This document shows, in pieces, positions 14,408 to 19,857 of a stretch of DNA of 25,473 nucleotides. The stretch is from a virus. Below the pieces are notes generated by a model. That model saw only the letters and a list, made by a program, of their open reading frames with translations, made no database searches and was not told the DNA's origin. How positions within the stretch are numbered: position 1 is the first letter of the stretch; every line of letters begins with the position of its first letter. The DNA lies in the IMG/VR virus record IMGVR_UViG_3300027554_000010, positions 1 to 25,473 of that record. One strand, written 5' to 3'. A program made the position numbers and the translations under genes.

Positions 14408-14420
14408 AATTTAGAAAACT

Positions 14421-15704
14421 ATGTATAGAGCAAGTGCAATATTAGAAAGTTGGAGAGGATTGATTGGATGGAGGCAGAATTATGACCCAAATGGAAAACA
14501 GTTGGAGGATGAGATGGTTGAGAGTGCGAGTAATATGTTTTACCAAGATGAACACCCAATGCTTACTCTCCAGAATTTAGAAAGTATTATGCCAGATTAT
14601 TCATTGGTCAATTATCCTGCTTGGGATATTGCAACGAATTACAAGGCAGATGAGGTTGTAAAGAATGCAGGAGTTAATTATAAAGCCAAGAGAGATAACG
14701 TTGGTTTAATCCCTGGCGACAATCTGGAGGATGATTGGAAAGTATTTAACCCATTTAGTGAATGGCTAAAGCAAAAGACTGATGCAGGGATAATTGATAC
14801 GATCATACAATTTCTCGAAAAGAAAGAATTAAATAAAACAGCCAAGACTATCATTGAGAGAAAGAGTTTATTTGATGGTATTGGTAAGATTGATGATACC
14901 ATACCGAATAAAGACAGGAGAGCAGGATTTGAAATTTTTGCGAGTAGGAGTATGGGTTTAACAGTCCGTTTGGATAGAATTGGATTACAGAGAACAACAG
15001 CAGGAGATGTTACAATACAATTACATCACAGCAGTAAAGAAACGCCCTTAAAAACGCTTATTTTAAGTTTTACAAAACCAAACTCAATACATTGGTTTGA
15101 TTTGGGATGGGATTTACCATATATTTCAGATGATACAGATGGAGGAGGAGCGTATTATGTTAGCTACAAGCAAACAGGAACATCTGGCCTCGCTATCAAA
15201 AAGGAAAAGGAATGGAATGAGGCACCGTGTGAGGGATGCGTAAGTAAAACAGAACTGAATACGTGGAAAGCATACAGCCCATTTGTAGAGTTCCACCCAT
15301 TTACAGTACCAGAGATTGATGGAGAGAACTTATGGGATATTGATGATAACCGCTATGAGTATTCAAGCAACCAAGGTCTTAACTTCCAAATAAGCCTCTA
15401 TTGTGATTATACAGACTTCTTTACAGAGCAAAGAGATTTGTTTAAAAGTGTATTAAGAAAGAGAGTAGCGATAAATCTATTGAGAGAACTTGCATACAAT
15501 ACCAATAGTCGTATCAATCAATCAGAGAGTACTGTTACAAGACAACAATTATTGTATGAAATTGATGGAGATACCAGAGGACGAAAGACAGGAATTAATC
15601 ACGATTACATACAGTCAATGGAAGCAATTAGCTTAAACACAGAGGGGCTGAACAGATTATGCCTACCTTGCAAGAGTAATGGAGTAAGGTACAGGACAGT
15701 TTAA
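14421..15704 (+). CDS. Post-capsid structural protein with carbohydrate-binding-like insert
   Basis: A 427-residue protein found right after the capsid gene. Residues 1-60 (YRASAILESWRGLIGWRQNY, then SASNMFYQDEHPMLTLQNLE) match the start of a family I recall from Bacteroides phages. Residues 66-107 carry a CBM5/12-like pattern: YPAWDIATNYKADEVV with W68 and Y74, then VNYKAKRDNVGLIPGD with Y87 and a closing W106. Residues about 170-245 look like a beta-sandwich. The C-terminal part is helical (DLFKSVLRKRVAINLLRELA). Position suggests a neck or head-surface protein; the insert could bind glycans. Exact role is unproven. Confidence 0.7.
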   Translation: MYRASAILESWRGLIGWRQNYDPNGKQLEDEMVESASNMFYQDEHPMLTLQNLESIMPDYSLVNYPAWDIATNYKADEVVKNAGVNYKAKRDNVGLIPGDNLEDDWKVFNPFSEWLKQKTDAGIIDTIIQFLEKKELNKTAKTIIERKSLFDGIGKIDDTIPNKDRRAGFEIFASRSMGLTVRLDRIGLQRTTAGDVTIQLHHSSKETPLKTLILSFTKPNSIHWFDLGWDLPYISDDTDGGGAYYVSYKQTGTSGLAIKKEKEWNEAPCEGCVSKTELNTWKAYSPFVEFHPFTVPEIDGENLWDIDDNRYEYSSNQGLNFQISLYCDYTDFFTEQRDLFKSVLRKRVAINLLRELAYNTNSRINQSESTVTRQQLLYEIDGDTRGRKTGINHDYIQSMEAISLNTEGLNRLCLPCKSNGVRYRTV

Positions 15705-15850
15705 TGGGATGTAAAAAGTGCAGTAAATGTGGTTGCCAGAAGTATGACCCATTTGCAGGAAAAACATTGATACACGATGAGGAAAAGTGTGGAGGCATCG
15801 TTAAGAGTAAAGAGGATGATATAATTGTTATCTCATTGATGGAGGAGTAA
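15704..15850 (+). CDS. Cysteine-rich mini-protein (48 aa)
   Basis: ATG at 15704 shares bases with the upstream stop (TAATG), a typical coupled start. The 48-residue product begins MGCKKCSKCGCQKYDPFAGK with C3, C6, C9 and C11, and has a further C29, so it can form a small zinc knuckle or bind metal. The acidic C-terminus (SKEDDIIVISLMEE) is unlike a nucleic-acid binder. It lies in the head-tail gene run; a virion or assembly role is possible but unknown. Confidence 0.6.
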   Translation: MGCKKCSKCGCQKYDPFAGKTLIHDEEKCGGIVKSKEDDIIVISLMEE

Positions 15851-15920
15851 TGTGTTTTTTATAAATAGATGTAAGGAGATAGCTGAAAACTTTATAAATA
15901 AAAAACAATAAATTTGTAAA

Positions 15921-16376
15921 ATGGTCAAAGGAATAGATGCGATACAGGATAAGTTGGAGAAGTTAAAGGAGTTCCAACAGAACGCTCCAAAATATGCGAT
16001 TGATGCAGTTATGGAGGAGAAAGCGATTGTATTAGATATGAACTTTGAGGAGCAGTTATATTTGGAGGGTGTGAATAGAAACAATGTGCCTATAATGGAT
16101 TACAAACCTTACTCTCCTGCAACTGAATTTATCAAACAGCAAAAGCGCCAACCTTATGACAGAGTTACGTTGAGAGATGGTGGGGATTTTCATAGCGATG
16201 GAGATGTTGAGAGGATTGATGATGTTACAGCCGAGATAATCAGTACCGACCAAAAGAGCGAATGGCTACAAGATAAGTATGGAAAGGAGATATTGGGATT
16301 AAAGCCAGATAATATGACCGAGTTAAAAGAGAATTACGTTAAACCGTATTTACATAAAAAGTTAGAGGAGATATGA
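15921..16376 (+). CDS. Neck or tail-completion protein candidate (151 aa)
   Basis: A 151-residue protein in the place of HK97-gp10-like or head-closure proteins, between capsid and tail-tube-region genes. It has a helical start (GIDAIQDKLEKLKEFQQNAP, then AIDAVMEEKAIVLDMNFEEQ) and an ordered middle (RVTLRDGGDFHSDGDVERID). The length and the N-terminal helix followed by a beta domain suit the gp10-like family, but no decisive motif was seen. A TAAATTTG string ends four bases before the ATG. The stop overlaps the next start (ATGA). Confidence 0.58.
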   Translation: MVKGIDAIQDKLEKLKEFQQNAPKYAIDAVMEEKAIVLDMNFEEQLYLEGVNRNNVPIMDYKPYSPATEFIKQQKRQPYDRVTLRDGGDFHSDGDVERIDDVTAEIISTDQKSEWLQDKYGKEILGLKPDNMTELKENYVKPYLHKKLEEI

Positions 16377-16951
16377 AAAATGCACCAACAATAATCAATC
16401 CAACAAATCCTGCAATAGTGGATAGAGTGTTAATTGATTTTAATACCAAGATGCTTAATAAATTGGATTGGCTCACAGGAGCGTATGGAAAAGCACAAGT
16501 ATTGACCAGAAAGGATGATAAAAAGAAAATCATTAAATATCCTGCAATCTATACAGGAACAGGGAAAGAGTATGCGAGTATGCTACCGAATGAAAGCTAT
16601 GGCAATTTCTCTTTCTGGGATATGCAAAAGGCTTATGATATTGATTGGATTGATAACCAGATGCAAGTGATTGAGGCAGAGTTTGGATTGGTTGTTTGGT
16701 TTAATATTAACAAGGTTCTGGAGGCAGACCAAAAGAGAAGTTTGGAAAGTATTAAGGAGGAGATGATGGATGTATTTGTTAAGACCAGAGTACTCAATGC
16801 GAGAATTAAGCTAACAGGGATAACGGAGAAAAATGAGGAGATTTACAAAGGTTATTCTATAAAGGAACATGACCAACAGTATTTGATGCACCCATTTGGA
16901 GCGTTGAGGTTTAATGGAGAGATGAGGATTGAGAAATTATGTAACAGTTAA
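16373..16951 (+). CDS. Tail-completion/terminator-type protein candidate (192 aa)
   Basis: A 192-residue protein coupled to the upstream neck candidate by a four-base overlap. Recognisable parts are NTKMLNKLDWLTGAYGKAQV, ESYGNFSFWDM and GLVVWFNINKVLEAD. I recall related Bacteroides-phage proteins at the same place between capsid-neck and tail genes. A helix-plus-beta layout of this size is usual for tail terminators, which cap the tail tube and join it to the head. The assignment rests mainly on gene order. Confidence 0.58.
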   Translation: MKNAPTIINPTNPAIVDRVLIDFNTKMLNKLDWLTGAYGKAQVLTRKDDKKKIIKYPAIYTGTGKEYASMLPNESYGNFSFWDMQKAYDIDWIDNQMQVIEAEFGLVVWFNINKVLEADQKRSLESIKEEMMDVFVKTRVLNARIKLTGITEKNEEIYKGYSIKEHDQQYLMHPFGALRFNGEMRIEKLCNS

Positions 16952-16962
16952 ATTACTTATAA

Positions 16963-17106
16963 ATGAAATTAAAGAGAGCGATTAAGATTTTGAATTACCA
17001 CCAAAGATGGAGGAGAGGAGCTGATATTGAGATGAGATATGAACCAAAAGAATTAACAGAGGCAATAGATGTTTGTTTGGAGAAACTTAATAAAGATATT
17101 GAATAG
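16963..17106 (+). CDS. Conserved small phage protein (47 aa)
   Basis: ATG at 16963 opens a 47-codon frame ending TAG at 17104-17106, immediately before the next ATG. The sequence KRAIKILNYHQRWRRGADIE followed by PKELTEAIDVCLE matches a small protein I recall in very many phages ('NYHxxWRRGxD...PxELGEAID'), of unknown function. The conserved Trp-Arg-Arg-Gly and the helical C-terminus are intact. Its tight packing supports expression. Confidence 0.75.
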   Translation: MKLKRAIKILNYHQRWRRGADIEMRYEPKELTEAIDVCLEKLNKDIE

Positions 17107-17367
17107 ATGGAGGAGTTATTTTATGCAACAATCGTTTATAGCGCATTAGGGAGCAGTATATTTTTAATCTTAACTAAATATAGAGTTATCCAATATCTTC
17201 AAGCGAATGGCAGATTTGGAATAAATAAGGTGGCTCAATGCCACTTTTGTTGTTGTTTCTGGATATGTTTTATTATTTCAGTAATAGGACTTATATTGGG
17301 AGGGCAATGGATTACTTTGATAGCTTCATTATCTGGAGCATCAATAATGAGAGCAATAATTAATTAA
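17107..17367 (+). CDS. Small membrane protein with a Cys-rich turn (86 aa)
   Basis: An 86-residue protein with hydrophobic segments at about 5-24, 50-66 and 68-82, so two or three membrane helices. Between the first and second lies CHFCCCFWIC (C45, H46, C48, C49, C50, C54), a motif I recall as 'CxFCxxFW' in small membrane proteins of phages. It starts directly after the preceding stop and ends in a TAATG overlap with the next gene. It may insert in the host inner membrane; possible roles are superinfection exclusion or lysis support, neither shown. Confidence 0.65.
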   Translation: MEELFYATIVYSALGSSIFLILTKYRVIQYLQANGRFGINKVAQCHFCCCFWICFIISVIGLILGGQWITLIASLSGASIMRAIIN

Positions 17368-17498
17368 TGAGGTTTTATAAAGGATATTGTAATAATTGCA
17401 AGAGAGAGGTTTTAATGTTAGAGAAATTAATTGACCCAAAAGATTGTAATTGTAAAGAGATTGAGAATGTTTGCCAATATTGTAAAGAGAGTAAATAA
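17367..17498 (+). CDS. Zinc-ribbon mini-protein (43 aa)
   Basis: ATG at 17367 overlaps the stop of the membrane protein gene (TAATG) and the frame ends at 17496-17498. The 43-residue product has paired cysteines: YCNNCK (C8, C11), DCNCK (C27, C29) and VCQYCK (C37, C40), enough for one or two zinc sites. Such ribbons usually bind nucleic acids or proteins. It precedes the ParB-domain gene by 14 bases. The family is not recognised. Confidence 0.6.
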   Translation: MRFYKGYCNNCKREVLMLEKLIDPKDCNCKEIENVCQYCKESK

Positions 17499-17512
17499 TT
17501 AAATATCGAGAG

Positions 17513-18142
17513 ATGATTGAATTAAAAAAGATTTTGACCAATCCAGATAACCCACGAGTTATAAAGGATGAGAATTTTGAGAAGTTATGCAAGAGCATAA
17601 AAGAGTTTCCAAAGATGATGGCATTACGACCAATAATTGTGAGAGAGAATTGGATTGTTTTGGGAGGGAATATGAGGAGGAAAGCGTTGGAGCATCTGGG
17701 ATATGAAAAGATACCAAAGGATTGGGTTAAGTTCGCAAAGGATTTCACAGAGGAGGAGCAAAAGAGATTTTTGATTACTGATAATGTTGGGTTTGGAGAA
17801 TGGGATTGGGAGATATTAAACAAGAGTTGGGATGTATCTGCATTGAATGAGTGGAATTTGGATGTGCCTATTGACAAGATGATTGATGGGATGGATGAGG
17901 ATGATGATGAGTTGGAGTTTGAGCAGTCGGTACAGATTGAGCCTGCTGATGAGTATATTATGATAATTGCCCCACCGAACTCTCCAGAATGGGATGAGAT
18001 TAAGGAGAGATTGAAATTAAAGATTGTGAGGAGAGGTGGTTATAAAAAAGGCTCTCCATTTGATACGAATAGTATTGAGAGAGTAATTGAGTGGAATGAT
18101 TTTAAAACCAGATACAAAGATGCTGATAGCGATACCAAGTAA
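17513..18142 (+). CDS. ParB/Srx-fold N-terminal domain protein
   Basis: A 209-residue protein. Residues 1-95 form a ParB/sulfiredoxin-like domain: LKKILTNPDNPRVI, LRPIIVRENWIVLGGNMRRK (GGNMRRKAL at 51-59) and ITDNVGFGEWDWEILNKSWD. This fold includes nucleotide-binding CTPases and DNA nucleases, and phages often link it to DNA-modifying enzymes. An acidic linker (DEDDDELEFEQ) joins a C-terminal domain of about 60 residues (EYIMIIAPPNSPEWDEIKER). No methyltransferase is fused, unlike many phage relatives. Its end overlaps the glycosyltransferase start by 23 bases, which implies linked expression and function. A chromosome-partition role is unlikely without ParA. Confidence 0.85.
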   Translation: MIELKKILTNPDNPRVIKDENFEKLCKSIKEFPKMMALRPIIVRENWIVLGGNMRRKALEHLGYEKIPKDWVKFAKDFTEEEQKRFLITDNVGFGEWDWEILNKSWDVSALNEWNLDVPIDKMIDGMDEDDDELEFEQSVQIEPADEYIMIIAPPNSPEWDEIKERLKLKIVRRGGYKKGSPFDTNSIERVIEWNDFKTRYKDADSDTK

Positions 18143-18839
18143 GAACAGAGCAGGGAATACAACTACAAATAAGATATTGCCTAATATTGGAACTTTCTAC
18201 GTTCCAGAGAGCGAGATACACCAATACCAAAGTTACATAAAGAATGTTGTTGGAGTTCCAAATGATGTAAGAGGGATAACTGCAACCAGAAATTGGATAT
18301 TAAAAAATACAGAGGAGAGATATGTTGTTTTTCTGGATGATGATGTTAAGTATGCAGGATATACCAAGATGGCTAAATACAAAGCTTTAAAGATTGTGAT
18401 TAAGGATGAGGCTTTTTGGTTTAATGAGTTTTATAAATTCTTTGATATGTGCGAGGAGTTGAAATATAAAATTTGGGGATTAAAAACAGAAAGCGCTACA
18501 CGATCTGTTTGTCCATACAAACCTTTCAATTTCAAAGCATACGTTACAGCATCTTGTATGGGGATTGTAAATGATGGAGAGTATATGTTTGATGAGAATT
18601 ACAAAGTAAAGGAGGATTACGATATTTGTTTGAGGCACATAAGAGATAAAGGAGGTATTTTAGCAGTAAGATATTTGCATTGGGAAAATGAGCATTGGAC
18701 TACCGATGGAGGATGTAAGGATTACAGAACTGTTAAGATGGAGAAAGATGCTATTAAACTTCTGGCAAGGAGTTACCCAGGTATGGTAAGGAGAGCAACG
18801 AGTAATGCAAATAAATTCACAATTCAACTAAATTTATAA
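18120..18839 (+). CDS. TET-associated-type glycosyltransferase (TAGT)
   Basis: A 239-residue protein from ATG 18120; a TTG 33 bases upstream would add residues inside the ParB gene and precede the natural strand-one start MLIAIPSKNRAGNTTT. The N-terminal SKNRAGNTTTNKILPN, then FYVPESE, GITATRNWIL and VVFLDDDV (DDD at 73-75, the DxD-type metal/sugar-nucleotide site) fit the TAGT family of GT-A glycosyltransferases, described in phages as sugar-adding enzymes for oxidised or hydroxymethylated pyrimidines in DNA. The later KVKEDYDICLRHI and HWENEHW agree with the GT-A acceptor region. No hydroxylase or hydroxymethylase is present here, so the substrate base is unknown. Confidence 0.8.
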   Translation: MLIAIPSKNRAGNTTTNKILPNIGTFYVPESEIHQYQSYIKNVVGVPNDVRGITATRNWILKNTEERYVVFLDDDVKYAGYTKMAKYKALKIVIKDEAFWFNEFYKFFDMCEELKYKIWGLKTESATRSVCPYKPFNFKAYVTASCMGIVNDGEYMFDENYKVKEDYDICLRHIRDKGGILAVRYLHWENEHWTTDGGCKDYRTVKMEKDAIKLLARSYPGMVRRATSNANKFTIQLNL

Positions 18840-18840
18840 A

Positions 18841-19032
18841 ATGAGTAAAGGAGCGATTGAGTTTAAGATACCAGATGAGGTTTATTTTATTACTGATGAA
18901 ATGAATGAGCCTTTTTTGGTTGTTGGGATAGTTGATAGAGGATATTGTTGGAGGTATCTAATTGGAGGAAAGAATGGAGAAAAAGAGGTTGATGGTTTTG
19001 AAATAAGTAAACAAAAAAGTTACGGAGGATGA
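18841..19032 (+). CDS. Hypothetical protein (63 aa)
   Basis: A 63-residue protein starting one base after the glycosyltransferase stop and overlapping the tail chaperone start (ATGA). It looks like a small beta fold (EFKIPDEVYFITDEMNEPFL, then VVGIVDRGYCWRYLIGG), similar in style to short SH3-like phage proteins. No metal site or membrane helix. The family is not recognised. Confidence 0.62.
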   Translation: MSKGAIEFKIPDEVYFITDEMNEPFLVVGIVDRGYCWRYLIGGKNGEKEVDGFEISKQKSYGG

Positions 19033-19451
19033 AAATAGAGCGAATTGGAAAGCATACTATTGAGAGATATAATAGTATTGATGAGTTACCCACAGAGAGG
19101 TTTTTTACTTACAACAGGATGTTGTTGTTGGATAGTGGTATTGGAGGAGATATGGAGGCGGTTGATGGGCATATTAGCAAGATTATGGGATATGTAGCCA
19201 GAGAAAAAAAAGAGGAGGCAACGCAGGAGTTAATGAATATGCGTAACAGCTTTTACTTTGTCATTGAGAATATGAACCCAAAGCATTTGAGTTATGCAGC
19301 TTTGATACATCGTATTGATGGAAAGTTAATGACTGATTTTAGTGATGAGAATTTAAAGAAACTCATAAAGCAGTTGAGTGAATGGGGGGCAAATAGAGGT
19401 TTTTTTGAGATAGTCATTGAGGCAGTAAAAAAAAAATTCAAAACGAATTAG
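19029..19451 (+). CDS. Tail assembly chaperone, short form (lambda gpG-like)
   Basis: A 140-residue protein just upstream of the tape measure. Sequence: MKIERIGKHTIERYNSIDEL, RFFTYNRMLLLDSGIGGDME, NSFYFVIENMNPKHLSYAAL and a C-terminal helix ending at the A10 run (EAVKKK), then FKTN and stop. The position, the helical make-up and the frameshift site at its end match the short chaperone of siphophages, which works with a frameshifted longer form to fold and load the tape measure. It overlaps the upstream gene by four bases. I recall related proteins in Bacteroidota phages starting with 'TIERYxSLDELPxxRFxxYNKMLLID'. Confidence 0.8.
   Translation: MKIERIGKHTIERYNSIDELPTERFFTYNRMLLLDSGIGGDMEAVDGHISKIMGYVAREKKEEATQELMNMRNSFYFVIENMNPKHLSYAALIHRIDGKLMTDFSDENLKKLIKQLSEWGANRGFFEIVIEAVKKKFKTN
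19427..19436 (+). other. Candidate -1 ribosomal frameshift site (ten A residues)
   Basis: In the chaperone frame the codons read GTA AAA AAA AAA TTC, then a stop at 19449-19451. Sliding back one base on the A run gives AAA AAA AAA ATT CAA GAA-type reading that stays open to 19795 and encodes the natural continuation KKIQNELETYFPEIF. The run contains the classic A-AAA-AAA slippery heptamer. The fused product would be 255 residues. A one-base sequencing error in the homopolymer (eleven A in truth) would give the same fusion and cannot be excluded. Confidence 0.7.
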
Positions 19452-19795
19452 AAACTTACTTTCCAGAGATATTTGATAGTGCTGAAAGTAAGCAGATATT
19501 TGGAGAGATTAAAAGGATGGCTTTGTTAGTTCTGGAGGAGGTCGCAAGAGGAAAGGATAATACGGAGGAGATTAATGAGATAGATGATTATTTATTTGGA
19601 TTTGCTAAACCAAAGGAATACACAGGAAAGAAAGGAGCGGAGGTTACTTACGTTAAGAAGTATGAGGAGATGAGTTTGGTATTGACCAAGTATGCTCAAA
19701 AGGATGCCAAGACTATGACAGTTATGGAATATTACCAAGCATATTTGATGTTGAAAAAAGAGAATAAGCCAAAGCCTCGTAACCGTAAAAAATAA
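19427..19795 (+). CDS. Tail assembly chaperone, frameshift extension (gpT-like part)
   Basis: This is the -1-frame extension of the chaperone, with 19427-19516 open and without a start codon and a possible internal ATG at 19517. The extension reads QNELETYFPEIFDSAESKQI, then FGEIKRMALLVLEEVARGKD, FAKPKEYTGKKG, YVKKYEEMSLVLTKYAQKDA and TVMEYYQAYLMLKKENKPK. Related Bacteroidota-phage proteins, as I remember them, carry this part joined to the short form (KPxxFxGxxSxEVxYDKxFExMxLxL). In lambda the T part binds the tail tube protein while the G part binds the tape measure. The gene ends 62 bases before the tape measure. Independent translation from 19517 would yield a 92-residue protein, which I consider less likely. 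Confidence 0.72.
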   Translation, partial: KKKIQNELETYFPEIFDSAESKQIFGEIKRMALLVLEEVARGKDNTEEINEIDDYLFGFAKPKEYTGKKGAEVTYVKKYEEMSLVLTKYAQKDAKTMTVMEYYQAYLMLKKENKPKPRNRKK

Positions 19796-19800
19796 ATAAC

Positions 19801-19840
19801 TAAATTTGTATTTCAATAGTTAGCTGATGGGTAGGCTCAC
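19801..19840 (+). promoter_or_regulatory. Tape measure leader with -7-like box and stem-loop
   Basis: TAAATTTG at 19801-19808 matches the -7 box pattern but no TTG lies at the -33 distance. GTTAGC (19819-19824) can pair with GCTCAC (19835-19840) with one mismatch around TGATGGGTAG, a ten-base loop like that at 9284-9293. The ATG follows 17 bases later. The shared ATGGGYA loop links it to the leaders of the 214-aa and capsid genes. Confidence 0.4.
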
Positions 19841-19857
19841 ATAATCAATTAAAAGAG

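Noticed and set aside
15909-15916. TAAATTTG just before the gene at 15921
   Set aside because: It matches the -7 box but has no TTG at the proper distance and would produce an almost leaderless message; such A+T-rich strings are frequent by chance here.
17341-17877. A minus-strand open frame of 178 codons opposite the ParB gene
   Set aside because: The + strand encodes a convincing ParB-domain protein here, and the reverse frame is an unpatterned Ser/Leu/Ile/Phe-rich product typical of the complement of purine-rich coding DNA. The other minus-strand frames in the window look the same.
18087-18142. Frameshift fusion of the ParB and glycosyltransferase genes
   Set aside because: The frames overlap by 23 bases, but no slippery run is present, both ends look complete, and the ATG at 18120 fits the natural start of the enzyme.
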